From Marinobacter guineae (GTDB taxonomy: Bacteria > Pseudomonadota > Gammaproteobacteria > Pseudomonadales > Oleiphilaceae), in NCBI RefSeq assembly GCF_002744735.1, contig NZ_KZ319345.1:37297-101296 (forward strand): 64,000 nt of DNA. The letters are read 5' to 3'. A program made the position numbers and the translations under genes. Below are positions 1 to 9,100 of this stretch, piece by piece. The notes below the pieces were generated by a model. It was given only the letters and a program-made list of their open reading frames with translations. It did not search any database and was not told the DNA's origin. The number at the start of each line of letters is the position of its first letter. The stretch's first letter is position 1.

Positions 1-125
1 TAGAAGGGTGTTGTTGCCTGACTTGGTTTCGATTCGGCGCTGCTATGAGAACTGGAACCTGCCTGGTGTGTGTTACAGGCTGAGGAGCGCGGTCTATCCT
101 TCAAACAATAAATGGCTTCTTGCTC

Positions 126-146
126 TGTACGGTAATTATCCGTACA
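126..146. promoter_or_regulatory. Inverted repeat upstream of the toxin-antitoxin pair
   Basis: Seven-base arms TGTACGG and CCGTACA flank a 7-base AT-rich spacer. The site lies about 110 bases before the antitoxin start. Ribbon-helix-helix antitoxins usually bind such repeats to autoregulate, so an operator is plausible, but no convincing -35 element is visible and this is inference from position and symmetry only. Confidence 0.35.
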
Positions 147-258
147 ATTCATGTGTGTCTTTCAAAGGCACGGGAGAAAGAGAGAAATATTGTCTAACAC
201 AACAACGGGAGATGCTGAGGAAAACTCTTTTACAGAGTAATTCCCAGCAGATGGAAAA

Positions 259-576
259 ATGCAGCATAAAGTCGCAAGGCTGGACCTACGATTGGATCCA
301 GACATCAAGAACCTTGCGGCGCGGGCTTCTGCTTTAGTGGGCTCGAAAACTTTGAGCGATTTTGTAGTGCAAGCAATTCGCGAAAAAGCCAGTCGAGCAA
401 TCGAGGAAGCAGAAGTTGTGCGGTTGAACAGCGAGGCCTTTGCTGCCTTTAAGGCGACATGCGAGTCACCAGAGACAGCAAATGAAGCGTTGTCAGCAGC
501 CATGCGCCGCCGACATAAACGGAAACAGGAAAGTGCTTTTTATAGAAGAACTGAACAAGAAACTTCACGACCGTAA
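259..576 (+). CDS. DUF1778 / TacA-type antitoxin
   Basis: A 105-residue protein whose first 50 residues form a ribbon-helix-helix type DNA-binding unit (ARLDLRLDPDIKNL, then the helix SDFVVQAIREKA). This is the pattern of DUF1778 antitoxins, which neutralise GNAT toxins with a C-terminal tail and repress their own promoter with the N-terminal fold. The length suits the family. It overlaps the acetyltransferase gene by 44 bases in another frame, giving a coupled antitoxin-first order. The ATG at 259 has only a weak purine-rich ribosome site. Family call is firm; partner specificity is inferred from adjacency. Confidence 0.85.
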   Translation: MQHKVARLDLRLDPDIKNLAARASALVGSKTLSDFVVQAIREKASRAIEEAEVVRLNSEAFAAFKATCESPETANEALSAAMRRRHKRKQESAFYRRTEQETSRP

Positions 577-1213
577 AGCGTTTGATTGCGGGCTTGCTGA
601 CGTCAATGAATTCCTGAAAAAGCGGGCGAGTCGGCAAGCCCAGCAATCCATCAATCGAACCTGGGTGGCACTCGATGATGAAATGGTGGATCGCCATCCA
701 GCGCCAATAGTTGGGTTTTACACTCTAACCAGTTGTACGGTGGCTCATACAGACATCCAGGGGAACTACCCCCACTATCCATTACCCGCTTTTAAGTTAG
801 CCTGGTTCGGTGTTCATAATGAATATCAGGGCACGCCAATGCGCGTTGGTGAAGAACTGCTAGTGGAGGCACTGCTTCAGTCCTGGGAGCTTTTTACCCA
901 CACTCAGCTAGGTGTTGCCGTAGTCGTTGACCCGTTAACCCAGAAAAGTGAAGACTTTTTCCGGAAATATGATTTTCAGGAAATTGGGCGCTCGTTCCAT
1001 GGTCAAGAAACTCTCTATTTGCCGATGAGAAAAATCCGGCAGATGATTGAAGCGGATCTGCTCCTGGGGGCTGAGGAAAAATTCGGCTCCAGAACGAAAG
1101 CTGAGCGTTGGTTTGATACACCTGATTCACTGTTCGGTGGCCTGTCGCCCCGAAAGATGATTGATGTCGTCGGTGGCGTCGGCATTCTGGAAGATGCGAT
1201 CTATGAGAGCTGA
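533..1213 (+). CDS. GNAT acetyltransferase toxin (TacT-like)
   Basis: A 226-residue GNAT-fold protein starting at GTG 533 behind AGGAAA; the frame is open further upstream, but those codons lie inside the antitoxin. The start VLFIEELNKKLHDRKAFDCG, the PIVGFYTLTSC strand, the VGEELLVEALL acetyl-CoA loop region and the closing RKYDFQEIG...TLYLPM motif match toxins of the TacT/AtaT group. Known members acetylate the amino group of aminoacyl-tRNA and so stop translation; which tRNA is targeted cannot be read from sequence. At about 226 residues it is longer than the usual 160-180, with an extra C-terminal part after residue 170. Confidence 0.85.
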   Translation: MLFIEELNKKLHDRKAFDCGLADVNEFLKKRASRQAQQSINRTWVALDDEMVDRHPAPIVGFYTLTSCTVAHTDIQGNYPHYPLPAFKLAWFGVHNEYQGTPMRVGEELLVEALLQSWELFTHTQLGVAVVVDPLTQKSEDFFRKYDFQEIGRSFHGQETLYLPMRKIRQMIEADLLLGAEEKFGSRTKAERWFDTPDSLFGGLSPRKMIDVVGGVGILEDAIYES

Positions 1214-1242
1214 AGGCGGCGCCTCAGCTCTGATTCTTATTT
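1207..1242 (+). terminator. Terminator-like hairpin after the toxin gene
   Basis: GAGCTGA (1207-1213, containing the toxin stop codon) pairs with TCAGCTC (1224-1230), with GGC/GCC pairing inside the loop, followed by the T-rich stretch TGATTCTTATTT. This has the form of a rho-independent terminator for the toxin-antitoxin operon. Confidence 0.55.
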
Positions 1243-1546
1243 ACAGATCAGTTTCAGCTTCCAGAGCTGTTTTTACGCTATCGGGGGAAATGACATGCTC
1301 AGCGTCTGGATCAAGTTTCGAAACCAGGTTGTGTACCAGTTCCCCCCCCCTCTTGGCCACGTGATCTCCTGTGTCACAGACGACATGGCCCGTGTACCAG
1401 CCAGCGATAGCAGTTGCCAGAGCCATTGAGCCAGTACCTTTCGTGCAGGCCGCCGTCGTATTGAAAAAGGTCGTAACGAGTCGGAAGTTGTTCGATTGGG
1501 CCTTGGTACTTTCTCGATTCCCGACAAAGTTCTTTAAAACAGTAAG
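1241..1546 (-). pseudogene. Unknown small ORF without a start codon, probably decayed
   Basis: Reading the minus strand from 1546 gives about 100 open codons that look protein-like (FRLVTTFFNTTAACTKGTG, then MALATAIAGWYTGHVV, ending TALEAETDL). The only in-frame ATG is at 1426, in the middle of the open stretch. No family was recognised. A plus-strand run of ten C (minus-strand G) near 1343-1352 lies inside it. The lack of a start and the recombinase remnant next to it suggest decay. An alternative is a 61-residue gene starting at 1426. Confidence 0.35.
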
Positions 1547-1597
1547 TTAGATCTGCTGAACCCATGCCTGGTTCAGTCTGCCTGCAACTGTCCGGTT

Positions 1598-1759
1598 TTA
1601 AACAAAAGCGAACATTCGTAATACCTCAGATCCTTTGCCTTTTCTGCCCCAGTGGAGCGCTTGGGTTCCAGCCCGTCCATCGTGAATAATGTGACTGTAA
1701 AATTCAGTCGTTCCAATATCGCTGTGGCCGAGGATTTTCTGAACCGTTCGGACATCACC
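1598..1759 (-). pseudogene. C-terminal remnant of a tyrosine recombinase
   Basis: The minus-strand frame from 1759 reads GDVRTVQKILGHSDIGTT then EFYSHII, and stops at 1598. This is the C-terminal box of tyrosine recombinases (LLGH...TTxxYxH, with the nucleophile Tyr), closest in look to Xer/integron-type integrases. An in-frame stop immediately upstream (1760-1762) and no recognisable catalytic Arg region show that it is a remnant. The last codons contain AAACAAAAGCGAACATTCG on the plus strand, a sequence repeated exactly at 30841, beside the integron-like array. Confidence 0.7.
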
Positions 1760-1906
1760 TCACCTTGCTCAGAGCCAGCGTGAAAAGTACGAAAACCTCA
1801 TATTTATCAATTTCTTAAGCATTACAAGAAGAGCTCTTGCGTGAAATAGTCGCGTTCCATGAGGGTTAATCGGTCAGGAAGGTAGTTTTATTTGGGCTTG
1901 CGGGCG

Positions 1907-1912
1907 TATAAT
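1907..1912 (+). promoter_or_regulatory. -10 box of the three-gene operon
   Basis: A perfect TATAAT lies 42 bases before the ATG at 1954, preceded by a GC-rich stretch with no good -35. Two related copies of AATGTNTCTA/AATGTCTATA follow at about 1911-1932 and could be an operator for the helix-turn-helix protein encoded by the second gene. Confidence 0.45.
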
Positions 1913-1953
1913 GTGTCTACAAAAATGTCTATATCAGAATTGAGAGACGCACA

Positions 1954-2847
1954 ATGTCTGGCAGTTTTCAGAAAGCGCCCTTGGTTTATGTCACGGCTAA
2001 CGTTCGATTAGTCGAAATTCCGGAGCTTGATGAAGCGGATGAGCGGAAGCTTCACCATGCCATGATTCGAGCGGGATTAACCGAGCGTCGAGAGAGTGTA
2101 TCTCACGGTTTTGACCTCAATCAGCTGCATCAAGCTATGAACAATCCCGGCCAACCAGGTTTTAAAGGTGCCAAAGAAGAAGTCCGTTGGGGTTTTTTTG
2201 GTCCTGATAGTAATGAGAGCTTGATTGTCGACCGGGATAACCTCGAATATCGCGTCACAGAATACGGCAAGTATGAGAATTTCATTAGGCGATTTTCTGA
2301 AATTCTTGAAGGCCTCAAATCGATCGAAATTCTTGGTTATCTTGATACCAATGAAATTACTCTCACTTACTGCGATGCAATTATTCCAGTATACGGTCGA
2401 GAGCTGAAAGAATACTTCAGCAACAAAGCATCAGTACTCCCTTTGGATTTTGTCAGCGACCATCAGCAAAGCGATTTGTTTCAAACCGGCCAGCTGCAAG
2501 TCACTCGGGTTATTGCGCCTAATGAGAAGATTGCTGTGCATTTGGAACAACTTCCTTTTAATAGTAACGGAAAGCCGGCGAAATGGCTGACGGGCCCAGT
2601 TAGCGAGCCAGATCAAAGATTCAGCATGAAACTTCAGCTTCGCGATGAATGGTTAAAGGATAGACCGTCTGGATCTTATTTTGGCTTGTTGACTACCCAA
2701 GCAAGCAAAATCGTTAAAACGAAAATCAATGCGCTGAATGTTGAGGAGGTGTTTACGAGCTCTCATCAGGTAACCAAAGAGACTTTTAACGAAATCATCA
2801 ATAGGTCAGTATGTGATGAAGACTGGCTATATACGGAAGCCTACTAA
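1954..2847 (+). CDS. TIGR04255-like protein
   Basis: A 297-residue protein that I assign to the sporadic TIGR04255 family from its overall form: an N-terminal strand PLVYVTANVRLVEIP, a central WGFFGPDSNESLIVDRDNLEYRVTEYGKYENFI block, a middle strand with YLDTNEITLTYCDAIIP and a C-terminal helical end. The function of the family is unknown. The stop overlaps the next ATG (TAATG at 2845-2849), so it is translated with the helix-turn-helix gene downstream. Sporadic, mobile-region distribution is typical and fits a defence or stress role, but nothing in the sequence shows an activity. Confidence 0.6.
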   Translation: MSGSFQKAPLVYVTANVRLVEIPELDEADERKLHHAMIRAGLTERRESVSHGFDLNQLHQAMNNPGQPGFKGAKEEVRWGFFGPDSNESLIVDRDNLEYRVTEYGKYENFIRRFSEILEGLKSIEILGYLDTNEITLTYCDAIIPVYGRELKEYFSNKASVLPLDFVSDHQQSDLFQTGQLQVTRVIAPNEKIAVHLEQLPFNSNGKPAKWLTGPVSEPDQRFSMKLQLRDEWLKDRPSGSYFGLLTTQASKIVKTKINALNVEEVFTSSHQVTKETFNEIINRSVCDEDWLYTEAY

Positions 2848-3476
2848 TGGACGGATACGTTGCACAGTATGATGAATACAGAGCATTGTCAGAAGCGTTA
2901 ATCCCCTCTACGAGTGTGGTTAGTTTCGAAAATGGAGGTGCCGGTAGCAGATTATTCGATGAGGATTTCCTCAGTATTTCCGATTTAAAGGATCTCACGC
3001 TACCGCTCGGTGACGCCTACGAGCGACCAACGAATATGTCGGCTTATGACGGATTTTCGGGGTCGGAAGATATCAGTGCTCAAGCTGTCTCTGTAGAAGA
3101 CATGGTAAAGCACGCTCAATCCATTTTGGGGGTTAATGCTCACCAGGTTGCAAAACTTGTTGGTGTTTCCCGTGCAGCCTTGTACAAGCATTTGAAAGAT
3201 ACATCCCCGCGCGAGCTTGACCGCTACAAACAGCTTTACGAAGTTAGTCGCGCCGTCGAGGCACGAGTCCCTGGCGGCATCAAAAAGGGCCTTAAAAACG
3301 TTGTAGTCGGCGGCGCCACGTTGTTGGACCACTTAAAGCGCAGCCTATCAGATCCAGACGGAATTGCGCAGATGGCCCAAGAAGTGAATCATAAGCTGCA
3401 GTCAGTAGAATTCGCCCCGGCCCCTTCGAAGAAAGAGGCTCGTAGCCGAGTACACGCGATTTCTCGACAAGGGTAA
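2847..3476 (+). CDS. Helix-turn-helix protein of the TIGR04255 operon
   Basis: A 209-residue protein with one clear helix-turn-helix at residues 85-120 (SILGVNAHQVAKLVGVSRAA, then LYKHLKD), followed by a short helix and a C-terminal stretch rich in Ala and Lys. The N-terminal 85 residues are acidic and of unknown fold. The ATG overlaps the stop of the upstream gene. It could be the operon's own regulator, or an antitoxin-like partner; both are inferences from size and order. Confidence 0.65.
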   Translation: MDGYVAQYDEYRALSEALIPSTSVVSFENGGAGSRLFDEDFLSISDLKDLTLPLGDAYERPTNMSAYDGFSGSEDISAQAVSVEDMVKHAQSILGVNAHQVAKLVGVSRAALYKHLKDTSPRELDRYKQLYEVSRAVEARVPGGIKKGLKNVVVGGATLLDHLKRSLSDPDGIAQMAQEVNHKLQSVEFAPAPSKKEARSRVHAISRQG

Positions 3477-3491
3477 GTAGCAGGATCGACT

Positions 3492-4379
3492 TTGCCAACA
3501 AATCAACCAACACATCAGCCGATAGCAGCGCTACCCGTGCAGGAGTTGCGCCAAGGGATGATTGTTGATGCGGAGCAACTGCATCCTGAGGTCCTGGCTG
3601 AAATTAAAGATTCTCGCGCCATTGCCCGATATCGCACAAAACAGGTGAGCACGAAGCTTATAGTGCTCTCACAGGACTGTGATATAGCCAACCCGAATGA
3701 AAGCATTGTCGAGCTAGTACCGGCTAAGGTTCTTAACGAAAACCAAGAGCGAAAAGGGAGAGAACGTAAGTTTGACAAGCCGTCCAATTACGGAAAATTG
3801 ATCGTTCGTTTCGGTGGAGAATATCTTGAATTGGATGCGGGAATGATCTCCGCTGTTGAAAAAGCCACTTTATCCGCGCCTCTGAACTTTTTAGGCGAAC
3901 TGGATGACCGTGAGCAGCGAATCTTAATTGATTGGCGTGTTGGCCGTTATAACCGAAAGCCGTTTCCGGATGCTTTTAACCGTCTTTTCAAGAAGTTTTT
4001 TGAAGAACAAGGTCTTTGGGACTTTCTCGAGCAGAGATGTGATGAGGTTTCAGATGTTTGGGTCTACGTTAGCCCAGAAGGCGAAGAGCAAGCTGCCCAA
4101 TATGACGTGAGCGTAACAGTAGAAATTGATCAAAAATGTCCGGCTCATGTGCATAATGAGGTCCACGAAAAGCTCTATTCAGCATTGAAGACTCTGCATG
4201 AAGTGACGGGGCAGGATCCCGGAATCGCCACTTTGAATTTTGGGCAGATCAGTGGAGATTGGATCTTTGGATTACCAAGATGCACTGTTGAAATAACCGC
4301 AATGTCAGAGGACATATCACTGTTTGATATTCAATTCTTGCGCACTTATAACACAGCGTTCGCGTGTTATCCTGATTAA
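3492..4379 (+). CDS. Unknown protein with SQDCDI motif
   Basis: A 295-residue protein beginning at TTG 3492, fifteen bases after the previous stop, with AGGA six bases upstream. Residues 14-26 (PVQELRQGMIVDA) and residues 54-64 (KLIVLSQDCDIAN) resemble small accessory-region proteins that carry an S-Q-x-C-D-I motif. The rest has no motif I know. It is soluble, with no signal peptide or membrane segment. It closes the three-gene operon; no terminator is obvious after it. Confidence 0.6.
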   Translation: MPTNQPTHQPIAALPVQELRQGMIVDAEQLHPEVLAEIKDSRAIARYRTKQVSTKLIVLSQDCDIANPNESIVELVPAKVLNENQERKGRERKFDKPSNYGKLIVRFGGEYLELDAGMISAVEKATLSAPLNFLGELDDREQRILIDWRVGRYNRKPFPDAFNRLFKKFFEEQGLWDFLEQRCDEVSDVWVYVSPEGEEQAAQYDVSVTVEIDQKCPAHVHNEVHEKLYSALKTLHEVTGQDPGIATLNFGQISGDWIFGLPRCTVEITAMSEDISLFDIQFLRTYNTAFACYPD

Positions 4380-4401
4380 CGTTACCGCCTTTCTTTCTCG
4401 C

Positions 4402-5031
4402 TTATTGAAGTTGCCCCGATAAACCGAACACCACCTTATAAAATGTGGACTTACCCCGGTCTACCCGACCTTCCATGTCCGTCATGATGACGCCGTTTGT
4501 GGTCTGGCTGGCCACACGGGATAACCGTGCCAACTCCTCGCTCTGGCGCACCTGATTAACCTTTTTGAGCTCCGATTCGACAACGTCAGCTAGATCCCGA
4601 AGAGCCCGCCGCTGGTCGTTGTCTAGCTGGCGAGGTCGTGTATCGATAATGCACAGTGTGCCAATGCCATATCCATCTATCCTCAGGGGCGCACCTGCGT
4701 AGAACCGGATATGTGGATCGCCTTTTACAAGGGGATTGTCCGAAAAGCGAGCATCCCTGGTCGCATTGGTAATCTCGAATATTTCGGAACCGAGGATGGC
4801 ATGCCCACAAAAAGAAATACCCCTATCGGTTTCACAGGCCCCCAGACCTTCCCTTGACTTGAACCACTGCCGTTCCGAATCGACCAGTGAAACCAGAGCA
4901 ATGGGAACATCAAAGAGCTGCTTGGCAAGCCGGGTCAGGCGGTCAAACCGTTCCTCAGAGGGGGTGTCGAGCAGGTGGGTGCTGTGAAGCGCCTGAAGGC
5001 GTTGCTCTTCATCAGGCGGAATCGGTGGGCT
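4402..5031 (-). pseudogene. GAF-PAS fragment of a sensor protein
   Basis: The minus strand holds 210 open codons with no usable start: the in-frame ATGATG at 5040-5035 is followed at once by TAG. Residues read as a complete GAF domain (FDRLTRLAKQLFDVPIALVS, DRGISFCGHAI, FYAGAPLRIDGYGIGTLCII) and the first strand of a PAS domain (TNGVIMTDMEGRVD). There the match ends, and the tail DRGKSTFYKVVFGLSGQLQ is unrelated. The break falls at TGGACTTACCCCGGT, close to the repeat at 15730 and 20865. It looks like the front of a GAF-PAS kinase or cyclase cut off by an element end. It sits five bases after the HD-GYP gene. Confidence 0.6.
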
Positions 5032-5036
5032 CTACA

Positions 5037-6104
5037 TCATCCCGCCTCTGGTTCAACAAATTTTTCCTTTATAGCAACAATACAAGGCAGTTTTCTTAAA
5101 AAGACCTCTACCAGAGTGGGATCAAAATGCTTCCCGCTATTTTCTTTAATCAACTCAACCGCAGCCTCTACTGTCCAGGCTTTTTTATAAGGTCTCTCTG
5201 AAGTCAATGCGTCAAACACATCTGCCAGTGCCGCAATGCGTCCGGCCTGCGGAATGGCTTCACCAGCAAGGCCTTGAGGGTAGCCACTACCATCCCATTT
5301 TTCATGATGAGTCAGGGCAATGTCCCGTGCCATTCTGATCAAGTCGCTATCCTCGTCCTCTAATAACTGCGCTCCGATTGAGGCGTGGGTTTTCATGACT
5401 TCCCATTCATGGCCCTCCAGCTTTCCGGGTTTGAGCAATATGGCATCGGGTATACCAATCTTCCCGATATCGTGCATAGGGCTGGCATTCAGAATCAAAT
5501 CACAGTCAGCGTCACTCCAGCCGATTTCTTTGGCCAGCAAGGCACACATATGGCTCATGCGTAAAATATGACACCCGGTCTCTTCATCACGATACTCTGC
5601 GGCCATTCCCAGACGCTGAACCACCTGCAGCCGGGTATGATGAAGCTCCCTGGTACGCTCTCGTACCATCTGCTCAAAAACATCTTTTTGATTATAGAGG
5701 ACTCGGTGAGCCAGTTGAGCGTCAAGCAGATTTCGTACCCGCATCAGTAACTCATTGCGATCAAAAGGTTTGCTGATGAAGTCTCTTGCCCCGGCGTCGA
5801 GAGCCCGTAACAAATAGTCCTGGGTGCGTTGAGCGGTCAGGATCACAATCGGGGGCAGCAACGGATCGCCCAAACCCTTCAACTGATCCATGACTTGATA
5901 ACCATCGATGTGTGGCATATTGATGTCCAGAAGTATCAAGTCTGGCTGATGCTCCCGGTAGGCGTTGAGGACCTCCCGTGGGTCCTGAACCAAAATCAGG
6001 TTTTCGTAACCCTGGCCTCGTAACATGCGATCCAAAAGCTTCAGATTGACCGCTTCATCGTCGACGACAAGAATGCAGGCGTGTGGGTTTGCCGCGTCGT
6101 TCAT
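5037..6104 (-). CDS. Response regulator with HD-GYP phosphodiesterase domain
   Basis: A 355-residue two-domain protein. Residues 10-125 form a receiver domain (CILVVDDEAVN, phospho-acceptor in LILLDINMPHIDG, LTAQ, Lys in FISKPFDR). Residues 165-345 form an HD-GYP domain with HILRMSHMCALL, the metal pair in MHDIGKIGIPD, THHEKWDGSGYPQGL and ADVFDALTSERPY. This architecture (RpfG type) hydrolyses cyclic-di-GMP when phosphorylated. Its ATG overlaps the stop of the giant kinase upstream (6101-6104), so the two are almost certainly a sensor and output pair. Confidence 0.92.
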   Translation of the reverse strand: MNDAANPHACILVVDDEAVNLKLLDRMLRGQGYENLILVQDPREVLNAYREHQPDLILLDINMPHIDGYQVMDQLKGLGDPLLPPIVILTAQRTQDYLLRALDAGARDFISKPFDRNELLMRVRNLLDAQLAHRVLYNQKDVFEQMVRERTRELHHTRLQVVQRLGMAAEYRDEETGCHILRMSHMCALLAKEIGWSDADCDLILNASPMHDIGKIGIPDAILLKPGKLEGHEWEVMKTHASIGAQLLEDEDSDLIRMARDIALTHHEKWDGSGYPQGLAGEAIPQAGRIAALADVFDALTSERPYKKAWTVEAAVELIKENSGKHFDPTLVEVFLRKLPCIVAIKEKFVEPEAG

Positions 6105-9100
6105 GTTTCACCCTTTGTTGATTCCAGCAATGGGCTAATCGTGTCAAGAAATTCTTTGATATTAAGGGGCTTTGTCAGGTAATCGGAAAAACTTGCAGCC
6201 TGGCCACGTCGTATGTCGCGCGGCATTGCGTTGGCGGTAATAGCAACAACCGGCGTGGTGCGGAGGTTGTCATCGGCCCTGAGGGCCTCCAGCACCTGAT
6301 ATCCATCCATACCGGGCAGATTGATATCCAGTAATATCAGGTCTGGATTCCTTGTTTGTGCAAGCTCCAGCCCAAGCCCCCCAGTATGAGCAGTCAGTAG
6401 GCGCAGGTGAGAAACCCGCGAAAGTACCTGGCTGACGAGTTTCAGGTTTGCGGGGTTGTCCTCCACATATAAGATAGTCCGTATCTGTTGCTCGTCAGTT
6501 TGGGTATTCCATTCCCCGACTCCCGATGAATCAATGAGTTCTCCGGCTGAGCCATCAGTGTCGCCTTCCAATGGCAAATCGAGCCAGAAAGTACTGCCAA
6601 CGCCAGGCTCACTATTCACGCCTACAGAACCACCCATCATTTCCATAATACGCTGGGTTATGGTAAGGCCAATGCCGGTCCCCTCGATCTCGCTGGCATC
6701 GGCGCCAAGGCGGTTAAAGGGCTGAAATAATTCCAACAACTTCGCTTCGGATATTCCCGGGCCGGTGTCGGTAACTCGAAGCTGTAAGCGATCATCTCTA
6801 CCCGGAACGGTCTCTAGCCAGACCTTGCCCCCGCTCTTATTGTATTTGATGGCATTGGAGAGGAGGTTAAGCAGCACTTGCTTAAGGCGTGTGCGGTCAG
6901 CGCGTACACTGAAGGGGCGAACAGCTTCGATATCAATTTTGATTTGTCGCTTTTGAGATAATGAGCTTACGAGAGACTGACATTCCTCGATCACCGGAAG
7001 CAGTTCGACAGGTTCCAGGGATAGGTCAATATTACCGGACTCAATTTTGGCCAGATCAAGTACTTCATTGATCAGAGTGAGCAAATGCTCCCCGGCCTTC
7101 AAAATTTCTTTCACACTGTCCTGGTGTTCCTCAGGCAGCTCGCTGTCGTACTCCATTAATTGGCCAAAGCCCAGAATAGCGTTCATGGGAGTGCGCAATT
7201 CATGGCTCATACTGGAGAGAAAATCCGACTTGGCCCGATTCGCTCTGTCGGCCTCCTCTCTTGCTGAAATCAATTCGGACTCGGTGCGTTTACGGTCCGT
7301 AATATCACGCATCAAGCCCACAAAAAAACGGGATTGGCCCACGAAAATCTCACTGACGGCGACCTCCATGGGAAACTCGTCTCCGTCGTGCCGTTTGCCC
7401 CTGACCTCAACCTGACGGTTCAGTATCTTAGTCTCTGATGTATCGAGATAATGCCGGATGTATGAATCGTGCTCAGAACGCATGGGCTCGGGCATCAGAA
7501 GTGAAACATTTTTGTCCTTCAGGTCTTGCTGGGAGTAGCCGAAAATTCGAGAGGCAGCGGGACTCGCCAGTTGGATGCTGCCTTCGGTGTCTATAACCAG
7601 CACCCCGTCAAGGACAGAGTTAACCACATGCTTGAACACTTCGAGGGTTTGCTCTGAGGCCTTGCGCTGATCGATATCGCTGTGAATCCCAATCAACCGA
7701 ACTGGCTCGCCTCTTTCGCTACTCTGTACGACCGTAGCCCGGCAGAGCACCCATTTATACTGGCCGTTTTTGCAGCGCAGCCGGAGTTCAACGCTGTACT
7801 CCTCACTCCGCCCCTCCATGTAATCGGACAGCTGCTTCCGAACGTCTTCAAGGTCGTCGGGATGCACCATCCTGATCCAGGTGTCGATGGTTGGCGTCAA
7901 TTCACCGTGTTCAAAGCCCAGCATTGGCTCGTAGTTACCCGTTAATGCCATCCTCCCACTGGGTACATGCCAGTCCCAGACACCATCGCCGGCTCCTTCT
8001 ACTGCAAACGCGAAGCGCTGTTCCGTCTCGCGCAGCTGGTTTTCTGCCTCGACACGCTCGGTAATATCCTGCACCGTGCCAGCCAGACGAACCAACTTTC
8101 CCTTGCCGTCAAATTCTGCCCGGGCCAACTCGTGCACATGCCGGATCTGTCCATCAGGCCTGATAATACGGTGAATCACATCGTGGTGTCCGGTCTGTTC
8201 GGCCCGTCGTTCGCTTTCGTGTACTTTGGCGCGATCATCCGGATGGACAGCGGCATGAAAAGCTTCGACACTGGGCTCAATTTCACCGGGCTCGTAGCCA
8301 AAAATCCGATAGATTTCGTCAGACCAGCTTAAGCCGCCAGTGTCAATTTCAGCACTCCAGTTTCCCAATGAGGCAAGAGCCTGAGCCTCTTCCAGGGCTT
8401 TCTGCCGGCGGAAAACCTCAATTTCCGCACACTTTCGGTCGCTGATATCCTGAACAACACCCAGCATCCTCAATGGCGAGCCTTCAGGGTCACGAACTAC
8501 CGCCCCTCGCTCGGCCAGCCAGCGAACGGTACCGTCAGGCCAGACCACCCGATGCTCGATCTGGTAGGGGGTATCGTCCTCAATACAAGCATTTACGGCA
8601 TCGGTCACGGTTTGACGGTCATCCGGATGAATTGCCCCAAGAAAGTTCTCGTAGGACGTTTCCAGATCACCCTCCGGGTAACCGAACAAAGGCGCAATAC
8701 GCTCCGTCCAGAACAGGTCACCGGTTACGATGTTCCATTCCCAGGTACCGATATTGGCGAACAACTGCCCGCGACGGAGTCGCTCCTTTGCAACCTGCTC
8801 ATTCTCCTCACTCCTGGCCCGCTCCAGCGCGCTGCCAATAATCCCGGCCAGCAGGCTGAATAATTCTGTCGCTGCGTTGTTCCAGTCACGAGCAGAGTCA
8901 ACCTGATCAAAACCCAGGAAACCCAGTGGCTGGTGTGTGCCTCGCTTGATAGGAAACCCACACAGTGCCCGAATGTTCAGAGACTCAAACAGTTCCCTCT
9001 CTGCTCCCGCCTCCGGGGGCAGGGCAGCTACATCGTTTACAAGAACAGGTTCTTCTTTCAATATCTGCTCCCACCACCAGGGAGCCAAGGTCAGGGGAAG

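Noticed and set aside
8..337. 109-codon plus-strand ORF at the window start
   Set aside because: It runs into the antitoxin gene in another frame, has no protein-like pattern and no ribosome site.
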